Positions 1 to 11,523 of a DNA stretch of 64,000 bases are shown here, piece by piece (positions within the stretch are counted from its first letter, which is position 1; each line of letters opens with the position of its first letter). The position numbers were made by a program, and so were the translations under genes. The notes below the pieces were generated by a model. That model saw only the letters and a program-made list of their open reading frames with translations. It did not search any database and was not told the origin of the DNA. Source of the DNA: Channallabes apus (taxonomy: Eukaryota; Chordata; Actinopteri; Siluriformes; Clariidae); the NCBI GenBank assembly GCA_030522415.1, contig CM060114.1, positions 27,773,804-27,837,803 on the forward strand, read 5' to 3'.

Positions 1-499
1 TCCCTGAATATCTCCGAACCATGGACCTTTAAACATGAAAAAGGGGGGAATAAAAATAATCCTGTAAACTTTTAGTGTTATATTGATGCCATAAGTGTGT
101 TCACTTTGTATTCAGTTACTGAATCAAAACACTTGAACTGTATCTAAAGCTTTTTGTTATCACTTCAGCCCTTACAACAGAGGCAAATAAAACCCTGAAT
201 AGACTCCACAGTAGGGTGCAGAAAAGAGTTAATTGAGTGAGAGATAAAGAAAGGGGGAGCAGACTATCTAGGAGCCCTAGATGGAGGGATTTGCACATGG
301 CCCAGGAAGGGGGGAAATTGTTCCATAGGTATAAGAGGGGGGAGAAAAAACAACAAACTTTTGAGAGTAAACAGAAACCCAATGCTGAGAGAAAAAGTGT
401 GTGTGATTAGGATTATATGATATGAAATATGATAATTGCAATTAGTCCAGTAACTTTTTCACTCAGTGCGACTTTGGAAGTAAAATGTATCTCACTTAC
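1..499 (-). other. lrig3: LRIG-type gene intron 1, partial
   Basis: This is the start of the intron that follows coding exon 1 on the minus strand. The 5' splice site reads GTAAGTGAG from position 499 downward, close to the vertebrate consensus. Nothing else is recognised here; the remaining exons lie off the left edge. Confidence 0.6.
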
Positions 500-699
500 A
501 CTTGTGTGATCCAGGAAGGGAGTCTCTGAAGATGAAACAGTTTGGAGCCTTTCATGAGCCGACTACAGTCCAGTAAAGAGCCAGTGCACGTGCAGGGACT
601 CGGACACGGCTGTAAAGTCTCCATGTCGCCGTGTGTGAGTCGCGCTGCGGCGAAACCCAGCAGAAGAGCCACATAACCTCCAGCGCCGAGCGGCGACAT
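500..699 (-). CDS. lrig3: LRIG-type transmembrane protein, coding exon 1
   Basis: This is the first coding exon of a leucine-rich-repeat and immunoglobulin-domain membrane protein; the LRIG family modulates growth-factor receptor signalling at the cell surface. What is seen: ATG at 699-697, a hydrophobic signal peptide (about residues 1-23), then an LRRNT cysteine cluster at residues 32, 36, 38 and 45 (C-x3-C-x-C-x6-C) with the CPSPCTC and LLDCSR motifs, then RLPSWITQ, the usual lead into the first LRR. The exon ends in phase 2 at a strong GTAAGTGAG donor. LRIG1, 2 and 3 are hard to separate on 66 residues. LRIG3 is chosen because the next gene is SLC16A7, the LRIG3 neighbour in human and in the same divergent orientation. 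LRIG2 sits beside SLC16A1, so it remains an alternative. Confidence 0.72.
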
Positions 700-973
700 T
701 TTACCCCCTTAAAAAAACACTTCTCTTTTCTTCTTTACTCCACAAAAGCTCCGAATTCAACCCAAACACGTCGTTCTTCCTCCAAAGCACCAAGCTTCTT
801 TTGAATTTCTTCTCTGGAGAAAAGTGAACACACACACACACACACACTAGTCCGCCAGCTTCGCTCCGTCCATCCTCGTGTGAAAAACTTTGGCTCCTCT
901 ATGTTTTTTTTCCCTCTTCGCTGGAGTTGAAGCGCATCGGCAGACATTCCAGAGTCTCGGATCGAGCGCGCTG

Positions 974-978
974 ATTGG
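974..978 (-). promoter_or_regulatory. CCAAT box
   Basis: The minus strand reads CAGCCAATCA here, a good NF-Y site, about 275 bp upstream of the LRIG-type start codon and close to the ZNF143-like motif. Confidence 0.45.
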
Positions 979-1010
979 CTGAGAAAACGGATGTGCTCCG
1001 CGGAGCACTA

Positions 1011-1023
1011 TGGGAAATGTAGT
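1011..1023 (-). promoter_or_regulatory. ZNF143/THAP11-type promoter motif
   Basis: The minus strand reads ACTACATTTCCCA, an exact match to the known vertebrate promoter consensus ACTAYRNNNCCCR. It lies about 310 bp upstream of the LRIG-type start codon and 33 bp upstream of the CCAAT box, a normal placement for this element. Confidence 0.55.
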
Positions 1024-1121
1024 TTAAATTGTAGTGAGTGGAGAGGAAAAAACTATACGTGGTTGTAGGCTTCTGTTGGAAAGCGCACGTGAACAAGTTC
1101 TTTAATTTCAAATAATAATCT

Positions 1122-1122
<1 letters not shown>

Positions 1123-1154
<32 letters not shown>
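1123..1154. repeat. (GATA)n microsatellite
   Basis: About eight tandem TAGA/GATA units, upstream of the LRIG-type promoter. Confidence 0.9.
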
Positions 1155-1265
1155 GCGAGCACTTTATTAGTCCTAAAGGGAAATTGTATCGTTACAGCAG
1201 CCAGTTCATATATTATACCACAAGGATGCAACAAGGAAGAATTTAAAATTAAAGTTTACAATTTA

Positions 1266-1520
1266 TCATTCATTCATCTTCTATACCGCTTTATCCTGTG
1301 TTTAGGGTCGCAGGGACCTGGAGCCTATCCCAGGAGACTCTGGGCACGAGGCAGGGTACACCCTGGCCAGTGTGCCAATCCATCGCAGAGCACACAAACA
1401 CACACACTATGGTCAATTTTGGGAACGCTAATTAGCCTAATCTGCATGTCTTTGGACTGTGGGAGGAAACCGGAGTACCCGGAGGAAACCCACCAAGCAC
1501 CACTACACCACCGTGCCGCC
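1266..1520 (-). mobile_element. tRNA-derived SINE (DANA/Mermaid-like), internally deleted
   Basis: This is a minus-strand copy of the commonest repeat in the window. The tRNA-like head is at the right (CCACCGTGCCGCC in plus reading) and the simple CATT/GAATG-type tail at the left. A perfect 12-bp target duplication, GTTTACAATTTA, lies at 1254-1265 and 1521-1532. Compared with full copies it lacks the segment between the conserved core and the head, including most of the B box. Confidence 0.8.
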
Positions 1521-1739
1521 GTTTACAATTTAATGAGGTAAAAATGCAGTAAAATACTTAAAATATACTGTTTCTATGTACACGTGCATGATGATTGTAG
1601 GAACGAAAGTGTACAAAAGGTGCACCAGCAAGTTAAAATAGTAATAGAGAGAATGAACCAGCAAGTTAAAATAATAATGTAAAAGTAACAGAGAGGATGA
1701 AATAAGAGAGTGAAAGAGAGGATTGAATGAATAAAAAAG

Positions 1740-1965
1740 GTTACCTCAGTGCACTGTCGATTTGCACCTCCAGGGTCCGGGTTTGATTCCCGCCTCAGGT
1801 CGGTGTGCATGGAGTTTGCATGTTCTCCCCGTGCTTGGTGAGTTTCCTCTGGGTACTGCGGTTTCCTCCCACAGTCCAAGGACTGGCAGATTAGGCGAAC
1901 TGCCTTTCCCAAATTGCCTGTTGTGTGTGTGTGTGTGTGTGTGTGTGTGCCCTGTGATGGATCGC
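1740..1965 (+). mobile_element. tRNA-derived SINE (DANA/Mermaid-like), partial
   Basis: Plus-strand copy. It has a B-box-like GGGTTTGATTCCC after the conserved TTGCACCTCCAGGGTCC, the core with TTTGCATGTTCTCCCCGTGC and CCCACAGTCC, then a (GT)n run at 1921-1949 that has expanded from the usual short stretch. The 3' end is truncated. Confidence 0.75.
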
Positions 1966-2135
1966 GAGAGGCAGTTCTATCTGGTCAGTGTATGGTTATT
2001 CTTCCTGTGAGAACTTACCAGTTTATCTCATATGTTCCGAACTCAGTTTTATTGACCAGACCTTCTTAAATTTTATTTCAGGACCCTTGTTGTACAGTAT
2101 AAATCAATGAATGAATGAGTAAAACTGACTTGTTG

Positions 2136-2318
2136 TGGCATTTGGTATAGTGGTTAGCACTGTCACCTTGCACCTTCAGAGACAGGGGATCGAAGCCTGC
2201 CTCATGAGTTTGGATGTTCTCCAGATAGTTACCTCTTACTGTCCAAAGACATGCAGATTAGACTAATCTGCATTTCCAAATTGCCTGTAGTGTGTAAGTG
2301 TGTGAGCAGCCCTGTTGC
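2136..2318 (+). mobile_element. tRNA-derived SINE (DANA/Mermaid-like), degenerate
   Basis: Plus-strand copy with a recognisable A-box part (TAGTGGTTAGCACTGTC) and the core CCAAAGACATGCAGATTAG. It is more diverged than its neighbours and lacks its 3' tail. Confidence 0.65.
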
Positions 2319-3654
2319 ATTTAAACAGTCTACACATCCACTTTTCTTAAGAAAGTCGCATGGTTATTTTCCAACCTTTGGGAATAAACACCTAATGTTT
2401 AATTTGTTCCTGGGAACAAATATACGATTTTCTTAATCTCATGTACATTGAGTATATTTGTAGTTTTATCCTATTGCTTTCACTCTTCTCCTGGTTTGAT
2501 TATGCAAATGTGACCTAATATGAAAATAGCAGCTTATTTGAATATTTACAGCCTTTCAGATCCTGAATAACAACCTCTATACTGTGCTGTATACTCAACA
2601 CTGGCATCGACATGTGGAATGCAAAAGTTTATATTTCCTACTATTTTTATTACAGTATTAAAGAGCACGACAGCAATTAGAAGCAAACATATTAATATTT
2701 TTTAAATGTCCTCTTAAAATGAAAATGTGATCTGATACTTCCACGTTTCATAGATATAGCACAGTACCAAATGGACTAATCTGGGCACTAGAGAAATTGC
2801 CAATTATTTCAGATATTCTTATGTAAAAAGTCTCTAAGGTTTACACAGAATGAAATGACCTGTGAATATCCAGTGAATATCACTTCTGCAGGCTGAAATG
2901 CCTTGTTAATGAGTGAGATCTAAGGAGAATGGCCCTACAGGCTAGAGCTGACAGGAAGTCTATGGTAATTCCAATAACCACTCTTTACAACTGTGGTGAG
3001 GCGAAAGCATATCGGAATACACAAAATGCCAAACCTTGACGTGGATCGGCTACAACACCAGAACCATATCAGGTTTCACTCATGCCAGACAGGAACTGGA
3101 ACCTAAGACAAAAAAACACTAAAACTATGAGCATTAGCACCACCAGATTCTGGAAAATACAAGTTTCTATCCCAAGTCTACAGGTTGTGCGATAATTAGT
3201 TAGGACCACTTAAACATCTGTTGTCACCGTACTGCATTCTTGGACACTGTAACACTGAAAACACCATTCTATAAATCTATATGGAAGAGGTTTATATGCA
3301 TGTATGGAAATAATTGAATACTAGATAGGTGTTTTCCTTCCATACATACCGTATGCAAGTATAACAGTGCTGAAATCCCTCCCTTTTTCTGCATTGCAAT
3401 TTTATCTGAATTTAAAAAAAATCCCTTTAGCATAAAGTATAAAGTTACATTACTTTAAATGTAAAAAGTTGTACATACATTAAATTAAATTAAACAAAAG
3501 CAAGAAATATTAATCTACTGCGTGTTGCACTATTACTATAAAATGTACATTGAGAATTTTTTCGGCTCATCTTTCTTTCTGTGGAGCAGTGATTTATTCA
3601 TAAGTACTGTGGTATACGACATAACATACAACTAAGATATCTCAAAAATTATTC
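2319..3654. other. No gene or repeat recognised
   Basis: AT-rich sequence with only short ORFs. I see no exon-like frame, RNA gene or known repeat. Confidence 0.5.
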
Positions 3655-3858
3655 GTCTAATGCCAATACAGAGAGAATGAGGAGGAGTTTCTTCCCACAG
3701 GCGATAAGGTCTCTCAACCACACCACCACACAGGACTAATAACATCTTTTTAAACTCCCAACATTAACTGGACAATCATGGACACTATGGACACATTACC
3801 ACTTTTTGTAAGTCGCTCTGGATAAGAGCGTCTGCCAAATGCCTAAATGTAAATGTAC
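3655..3858 (+). mobile_element. LINE 3'-end fragment (L2/Rex1-like)
   Basis: The stretch AGGAGTTTCTTCCCACAGGC at the start resembles fish LINE 3' ends. It finishes with CGCTCTGGATAAGAGCGTCT and a short AAATGT-type tandem tail at about 3840-3857. The complementary form of this tail also occurs at 47247-47295 and 58748-58795, there attached to or beside a tRNA-like head. Confidence 0.55.
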
Positions 3859-4389
3859 ACAAGTACCATTGAGCGTATGAGCGTATTCCACCAAACTAGG
3901 ATTGGTGATACGAATTGGATGTATCTTGCTGGAGAATCCTTCCATGGTACAGCCTTGGCAAATAATCCACTCAAAGACTTTGTCAGGAAACATTCACACC
4001 TCAAGCGCAATTTGCATTTTACACCTTTGCACAACTCTGCACTTCCCTATTGTTTTTTTTTTGTCTAAACATTGATTGGTTGTTATGTTAGGTATGTAGA
4101 TAGACCCCAGTACTATACATCCCCCACATCCTTTAAAAAATGACAATAGAATTAATTCAGAATTTTTTTTATTAAAATCAAACCAAACACTAATAAATTT
4201 AAAGCAAAGTAAGAATAAGGGGAAAAAAAACATAAAACATGGAAAATTGAACAAATGTGCATTTATGATGGTGCAATTTAATTAGCTGAGACTTTTCTGG
4301 CTGAGACAAAGAGTATTTCCTCTGCAATGTCTCATAGTAAGTCCTGTAACATGCTAAATAAAAAAAAAAATCACATAAATGACAGAAAC
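3859..4389. other. No gene recognised
   Basis: AT-rich, with short overlapping ORFs on both strands but no domain or splice context. Confidence 0.45.
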
Positions 4390-4400
4390 AATTCAAATTA

Positions 4401-4756
4401 CTACTCACTGACTCACTCACTCATCTTCTATACCGCTTTATCCTGTATTGATGGTTGCAGGGACCTGGAGCCTATCCCAGGAGGCTGAGGGCACAAGGCA
4501 GGGTACACCCTGGACAGGGTGCCAATCCATTGGAGGGCACACACACTACAGGCAATTTGGGAACGCCAATTAGCCTAACCTGCATATCTTTGGACTGTGG
4601 GAGGAAACCGGAGTACACGGAGGAAACCAACCCAGCACGGGGAGAACATGCAAACTCCATGCACACAGAGCCTGGGAATCGAGCCTGACCGGGAATCGAA
4701 CACGGACCCTGGAGGTGCAAGGCGACAGTGCTGACCACTACACCACCGTGCCGCCT
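4401..4756 (-). mobile_element. tRNA-derived SINE (DANA/Mermaid-like), full length
   Basis: A full-length minus-strand copy with head at the right (CACCACCGTGCCGCC), B box inside GGGAATCGAACAC, core, and a (CACT)n-like tail at the left. The target duplication AATTCAAATTA is perfect at 4390-4400 and 4757-4767. Confidence 0.85.
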
Positions 4757-4767
4757 AATTCAAATTA

Positions 4768-5096
4768 TTAGAGGGACAAAAACAAAGGGACATGAAAATA
4801 ATTACAATATCAATTTTTGATACCCTTTATACACTCAGGGTCTGCATCTACAAAAGTCATCTTTAATTCCTCCAGCAGATACTGTATGTCATCACCGCCT
4901 GATCATGAGTTGAACTTATTCTGTGTGGAAATAGAGTAGTATCATTAATTACATTTAAAAGGATTATGCAAACCCCATACATAGCATGTAAAGAAACAAC
5001 ATTCTTATCCAGTTTGTGGATCTTATTTATGTGGGTCGTTTCCTGAATTACAACAATGCAAGTAACATAAAGTAGTTGTGTTGCCAAATGCTTAGG
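4768..5096. other. No gene recognised
   Basis: AT-rich spacer without recognisable content. Confidence 0.45.
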
Positions 5097-5342
5097 CTAA
5101 CTTGGCAAGGTATAATTTGCTATTATATTGTCCCACAATGCCCACGTTATGCATGCTCTTAGCTCTTTTATGCACATGGCTTGACTCTTCCTGCGGTCTT
5201 CTCTCATCAAACTGGCGCTTAAGTGCATCAAGACGCTGGATAACCTCTTTGAGAAGAGCAGTGTGTGTGCAGCTTGCTTCTCCTTCAAACCCTCAAGCTG
5301 AAGAGACACAGGGACACCATGGCTAATCCCCCCACCCGGCTA
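5097..5342 (-). CDS. Possible exon with coiled-coil coding potential
   Basis: One minus-strand frame is open from about 5343 to the stop near 5097. It follows CTGTGTCTCTTCAG, which resembles a pyrimidine-rich 3' splice site (AG at about 5297). The frame after it reads LEGLKEKQAAHT, then ALLKEVIQRLDALKRQFDE, with leucine, valine and isoleucine at heptad spacing, then a basic HKRAKS segment. The composition is protein-like and unlike the repeats nearby. No family is recognised and no start codon or partner exon is assigned. It could be an exon of an unannotated gene, the remnant of a transposon-encoded protein, or chance. Confidence 0.27.
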
Positions 5343-6789
5343 TGATAATAAGGACAGCACCTCTTTCTGCCAGTCATTGACATACAAAATGGCCTTTATA
5401 CCTGACAGCCATCACCTTTCACTGCTAGCTGTGAGGATTCATAGAAAGTTTCCCAGATTCCCGTATACATCCACATACATAAGGTGTCTGGTCGTTTCAC
5501 AACATTTCCTTTTGCATACTACCTTTCCAAGCACTCTGCCTCATACATCTGGCAAAGGTAAAGTTTATACCCATATTTGTCCGAATACAGCTCATTTCAT
5601 GCAGTGAGGGAGAAGTGGGTGACAGTTTTCCCCTGACATGGCAGTTGATTTAATCACTCCAGGATTTAGCTTGATTTGGTTCTGGAGGGTGGATGTGTGC
5701 GTACTTGCTTGTGCATATATGCCTGCGTTGGTTCACATGCTTCAGTGACAGGAATCAGGTTTTTTTCCCCTTCGTCTTCTCGTGATCAGTCGATTCTCAT
5801 CTCTAGAATCAGCTCTAAAAGGATAAAAGTGGATCCGTCAACATGATTTTCCCAACATGATCTATAATATGTAGGAAGTGTAGATTTGTTGAAACACTGT
5901 AAACGTTATATAACAGCATTACAATACAATCTCAAGTTTAACATTCTCACATCAAGCTAATGGAAATCCTTAACCCTCATTTCTTCCATTTTTACACAAC
6001 TAACCTACGTCCTTGCTTTTGCTTTCGAAAAAACTAACTTTCTTACCAAACTTCCCTTGCAACCTTCTTCTCCCACTCTCTCCTTTCAAAACTAGATTTC
6101 GTCCCTGAATCTCTGGAAAACTGAGCCCCCCAAAATAGGCACTGCCAGGTATTTTGGAGAGCGTCCCAGGATCCAGGGCTACGAGTGGCCACATGCCAGT
6201 TATTATACTTAGAATAGCAATGTTAATTTAAAAAAAAAAGAAAGAAAAAAAGTTCTCCCAGCATGCTTTGCACCAAGGAGTGTTCCGCGCCAGTAAAAAC
6301 ATAAGCTGTGTGGTAGTACTGAGGGATGGGGGATGGGGAGAAAGGAGGGGTATTCTTTGCAGGTGATGGCAAGCAGGCGGTGTTTACATTTAAATATTCA
6401 CCCGGCTGTGTGGTAGAAAGGCCATTTCTGTGCTGCACAGAGCAGCGTGGTGTTGTGTCTACCCCACAGACATTCCGCTAGCAGAACCGTTGGCGCGAAA
6501 CCTGCAAGTTTCTGGCCATGTGGAACTGAGAGGAGGTCTGAGACGACTAAGAGGCTCCTGTGCATTTTGAATCTGATGAAAGATATAATGACAATATCAC
6601 AGGTTTCATCTAATAAACGATGCCAGGCTTAACTACTATAACTTTTTTTGTTGTGCCAAATCTCGAAAGGTGTAGGCAGAAAGATATGGTTAATGATCGT
6701 AAAAAGCATTTCACCACTAATCCGAGGAATTCACCACAGGTTCTCATGAGATTAAAATGATTGCAGGATTCTACAAGTCAACTTTTAGG
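5343..6789. other. No gene recognised
   Basis: Mixed-composition sequence with short ORFs only. I recognise no repeat family. Confidence 0.45.
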
Positions 6790-7330
6790 TGGGCACAACA
6801 ACAGAACACAGTTATGAGAGTAAAAACTAGCTCGATATATTCCCCTGCTACACTAATACACTCATCAGAGATTTTCACTAGTGCTTCGATACCATCAAGG
6901 TGAAAAGTTTCCTCAGTACGCCAGAACCATGATCAAACTGCCTGAAACACTGGCCTCCCAGGAACTCCTTTAATGGAGTCCAAACATGTAGAAATAGCTT
7001 GGAGCGAGGTCAGGACTAGGAATGAGGCAATAACTCTCAGCCGAGTTCATGTAACGTGCAAGTGATGGTTAATGGTGGTGTGTGCAGTTCCCACAGTTCT
7101 TTCGCAAGTTGGTAACAAGTTATCTGTCGATTGCGATGGACTCCGAGCCACCTCGCATGGACATTCCTCTACCCTTCCTTAAAACATTTGCACTTTTCAA
7201 ATGTTTTACTGCGGCTGAGTCTCATCACCGTACTCAGCTCGGAGTTTTACACCTTCATTCACAAGAAAAGTCCCGGTTTGACTTGAACGCCACTTGTTGA
7301 CTGGACCATTTTGAAAACGAATTTCTCAAA
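6790..7330 (-). mobile_element. mariner-like transposon fragment
   Basis: This is one of several diverged copies of the same family. The left end (CACTAATACACTCATC, about 6850) recurs at 62060. The middle (CTCCCAGGAACTCCTTTA, about 6955) recurs at 37400 and, diverged, at 58445. The right part (CTCCGAGCCACCT, 7141) recurs at 58685. On the minus strand the middle decodes to mariner-type C-terminal sequence in the related copies. No intact frame remains. Confidence 0.55.
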
Positions 7331-8204
7331 CACAGTACAATCATTTTAGGGCTCATAACTTATACCTTGTGCTTATGGAGTGTGTGATGTATTTAAACTA
7401 ACACTGCAATGAAACATGTCTGCAATTCACATATGCAGCACCTGCACTCTAATTAAGTCTTATTAAGTCACTATAATAAGGACTACAGGCTTTTTCTGAG
7501 GTTAAACACCCATAAGGAGTTGTTGTTGATGAGTAGCAAGGAGTATGTCGAAGTGGTCGGTGTGTTATGCGGTGCGGACATCGCCCATAACAGGCCAGAA
7601 CGCCCAAACAAAATACACTCTGTGTCTGCCTCGCTCAGTTTATAAAGACGCTAGTGTAGGTGCACATTCTTGGTGGTTATGACACACATACATTTTATAA
7701 TTAATAAAATAACTGACAGACTCTGTGAATGGAGCCTTGGTTGACAAAATATGCAATATTTCTGGGTTTCTATTTTTTTCTTTTATCTAATCATGTTAGT
7801 TTGCAAGATAGAGTCGATGTTTTCAGCATACTATATTGAAGTGCAGTTCATTAAGAAACTGTATGTAGACTTTCACCAAATGGTGTCTTTAGGACAAATA
7901 CCCCAAAATGCCATTCGCTTTGATGATTGAATATCGATCCAGTCAACTTCTTACACACGTTGCAGCTGTTAGTGGAAATTGCAATACTGTATAAGAACAA
8001 GAATGTAATGTCTTGACTAAAACCTTTTCCTAGGATTTCCAAGACAGTGATTGTATCTAATAACAGTAAAGATTTGGTACTGATTGTATTCACAAAGTGT
8101 AGTTTTTTCCCTTTTGGTTTTATGAGTTTGCACATGATATGAATAGAAAATGACAATTTTAAAGTATTGTAGGGCTGGTAGGCAAAAAAGTCACCCACAG
8201 TAAT
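7331..8204. other. No gene recognised
   Basis: Contains a 115-codon minus-strand ORF (7851-8198) with no recognisable domain. Nothing else is seen. Confidence 0.4.
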
Positions 8205-8590
8205 TTATCCATCCATCCATCCATCCATCCATCCATCCATCCATCCATCCATCCATTATCTATACTGGTTGTCCTGTGTAGGGTCACGGGGCCTAGATCT
8301 TATCCCAGCTGACAAGGCAGGATACACCCTGGATGGGGTGCAAACCCCCTGTAGGGCACACACACACACGCACACGCACACACACACACACAATCAACCA
8401 CCATTTGCAATTTGGAAATGCCAATCAAACTACCGTGTACAGTATGTCTTTGGACTGTGGGAGGAAACCAGAGTACCCAGAGGAAACAGTCCAATTACTA
8501 TCAGGGAGAACATGAATGGAGAGGTGGAGAGGAGGTTGAAACCCCTAACCCTGAAGATGTGCGGTGACCTGCTAACCATTAGGCCAAACA
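8205..8590 (-). mobile_element. tRNA-derived SINE (DANA/Mermaid-like), diverged
   Basis: Minus-strand copy. The 3' tail is an expanded (ATCC)n tract at about 8205-8256. The core contains CTTTGGACTGTGGGAGGAAA, an internal (CA)n run lies at 8359-8392, and the head GCTAACCATTAGGCC ends at about 8585. Confidence 0.7.
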
Positions 8591-8776
8591 GCATCAACCC
8601 ATAAGAATATTTTGGTTAAATAAATAAATAAATAAATAATATAAATAAATAAATCACAACTCCCGGTTTGACTTGATCGCCATGCTCATGTCATGTACTG
8701 TAAATGCTAGGTTTTGGTTTAATATCTACAGTGCATAAAAAGTGTAAGGGGCTGTTTAATGACTCTATGTATCCTG

Positions 8777-8818
<42 letters not shown>
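8777..8818. repeat. (ATT)n microsatellite
   Basis: About 13 uninterrupted ATT units. Confidence 0.9.
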
Positions 8819-11523
8819 GACCCTAAACACTGAATAGCACAGCAGTAAATATGTTTTAATGGTTATTAAAATGTTGCAAATATACAACCAGATTTTAAGG
8901 TTTTGCCATACAGTATATCGTACATATTCTAGATCATTCTGAATTTAGAAAATGTACCACACCCTGTATTTTATTACATTACAAATCCTGCACTATAATA
9001 CAGAACAGTTATATAGACAATCCCCCCACTGAGCCCGTAAAGATCTAAACAATTGAACTTCCATATCTTATTTCCTTCAGTTCTTTTGCTTCTCTTTCAA
9101 CCATTGTCTGGATCGTTTACCTGTTGGGTTCAGTTAACAATCCTAATCTAATCCCAACCCATATCCCTTACAGAACACAGTGGGGTTAGTTACTGAGCTC
9201 TAGTGGGTTACATTCGGATTGGGGCTGAAACCTGGCGGGACGTTGGTCTAAAGATGAGGATTGTTTCTTTGAGTGTCATGTGTCTGTGTCATGAACTTTA
9301 ATCACAAAGCTGAAGGAATCTGTTCATTCTTCTCACAATCAGCCAACAACATTTTGCTTCCCTAAAAATTTCAGGTTGCTAACATTTGGAAGGATGTGCC
9401 ACAAAAATGGCCATTTTTCAGCCTTATACTGTCTCGCTTCAAACAATTATTTAAAAAAAATGCTAATTCTTCATATTTCTTTATGAGTATTGATACTAAA
9501 ATTGGTGTAAGCTTATAGACCCATATGACCTGTAAAATTAATACATTTCTTTAATTAAAGCATTCTGTGCAAAATTACAGATTTCTTTTCCTTTAAAAAT
9601 CTGTAGTGTCTGTAACCATGGCAAATTCATATAGCAATTTTGCATTTTTAATGTCTTGTCATGTCTTTTCATGTGAAATCAAAATTTTCATCTGAATGAC
9701 AGTTAAGATCATTGGATGGTTTGAAAAAAAAAAAAAGTTACGGACACTACATAAAAGTGCATGAAACTGTATTTAGCAAATGTGGTTCTTTTTATCTGAT
9801 AAAAAGAATCCTATCTAAAATAAAAAAATAAATAAATAAATAAAGCACTTTTTCACCTAGGTGAGACTACTTTTTACTATGTTTTGGCAGAATCTGTCCA
9901 ACAACAATGAAATATTTTGAAGGTTTTTAGATGGTTATTTTGGTCTTCACTTTGAATTGCTTGGCCTGCACATGAATTTATTTTAGCAAGAATCCACACC
10001 ATACCAAGCCAAAGACACTACTCCATTCCAACATTATGCAAATTAAATAATAAAAAAAAAGTAATACAAATAGTAATAAAAAAAAAATCTAGATTCTGGA
10101 AGTGAAAATGTTTTCAAAGAAACCATAAGCGAGAAGACATGAACTACATGCGCAGTATCAATATAAAATTGTGTAGTATAAGTATTCGTATATTAAATAT
10201 ATGAAAAGACATCAAATATCACCTGAGGACATCTCTGAGGACCAAGTACTAATAAATTAACCTCTTAAAGGAATTTGATTAAAGCAACAGGATCAGATGA
10301 AATTCCTTCCATTTTACACACCACCGATTTCTCCTCATGTAGTTACATTGAGACGGCTTACAGCTTATCTGCTGTGCTTCCTCGGGAAGGGTGTGTAGTT
10401 AATCAGTCCCCCATTAGCTGTAAATACATACCGACTAATATAAACTAAAGAATATATACATGGCATGACTAGGTTAAAGAGCAATTATACTGTATGGTAC
10501 TGTGAAGACATTTCCATTGTAGAATTTACATTCAAGTCGAGGACATCATTTAAAATTCCTTTACACTTCCCAACCCTCTGGTGAAAAGAAGACACCTTAT
10601 TTTGTAGTCTCCTGCAGAGGGTAATGGAGACAAACTTGTCTAGAAGGACAGCTGTTAAAACACTTGACAGGGATCAGACCCCATGTGGGCCATTGGTCAT
10701 GGGGTCAAACAGCAGGGGATGTTTGGAGGTGTAAACACACACGGCTCTCCTCTGTTATCATCTATTTGCTTTAGAAAGGGCTCTACAGTCTTACCATTGG
10801 GCTGTAGATTTGGAAAGAGCATTATTGTTAAAGGGTTCATCTTTAATCATTAACAGGCTAAGTTAGCCTTTTGACCGTATAGAACCGACTCACCTCTGAA
10901 GCCTGAAAGAACAAGGCTTTCGGAGTATTTATCATCTCCTACCAACATTCATTCTTACCGAAACCTTACTTATACTTACTGTATACATGATTTAATTCAA
11001 GATTCATTCAGTATCTCAAGTGATATCACACTCTATATCTTTTCCCTAATGCTTTGCATTTTCCCTGTAGTCTGGATCAGATTGTAGTATAATTGAGAAG
11101 ATACCGATCGTATATGATTTGCCTCGCCTCAAATATCTCTCTGTCTCTATTTTGCCTAGACTGGTATGTTATGATTGGACCTCGTCATTTATTTCCCAAA
11201 GCCAAGCAGCTCCAGGAGCACTGACAACTAAATGATGGATCATCTGTCCAGCTGGCTGCCAGTCTGTATGTGCGATTATCTCAAACAAAGGCTTACTGGT
11301 AACAATCTGACATTCTGTACCTCTCAGAGCTAAGATATGCTTTATGAGGTCTCTGACCACAAACTTATGGGGCTGAAAAGAAGCGTAACCTTACAGTTTC
11401 CAGACGGAACGATGATTCTGTGCCACACTAACCTGTAGAGCTTTCCAAAGTACCCTAAAAAGTAACTTCATATGTTTCAATGACTCATAAGTTTTTATCA
11501 TGTAAATGTTTAAAATAACATGA
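8819..11523. other. No gene recognised
   Basis: Long AT-rich stretch with small A/T runs and an (AAAT)n stretch at about 9830-9844. No exon-like frame, RNA gene or repeat family is recognised. Confidence 0.45.

Larger units (their letters stand above)
700..1030 (-). promoter_or_regulatory. lrig3: LRIG-type gene 5' UTR and promoter region
   Basis: This stretch upstream of the ATG is richer in G+C and CpG than the AT-rich surroundings, especially 590-1010. It contains a (CA)n run at about 828-848 that would lie in the 5' UTR or core promoter, then a CCAAT box and a ZNF143-type motif further upstream. No TATA box is evident. The transcription start is not determined; a site between about 750 and 950 is an inference. 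Confidence 0.5.

Noticed and set aside
899..1234. 111-codon minus-strand ORF upstream of the LRIG exon
   Set aside because: It runs through the (GATA)n microsatellite and the promoter motifs; no protein signature.
4455..4738. Paired ORFs on both strands containing SLDCGRKPEY-type peptides, recurring across the window
   Set aside because: They are translations of the DANA/Mermaid-like SINE core and appear wherever that SINE lies.
7851..8198. 115-codon minus-strand ORF
   Set aside because: No recognisable domain, splice context or homologue known to me; plausible chance ORF.
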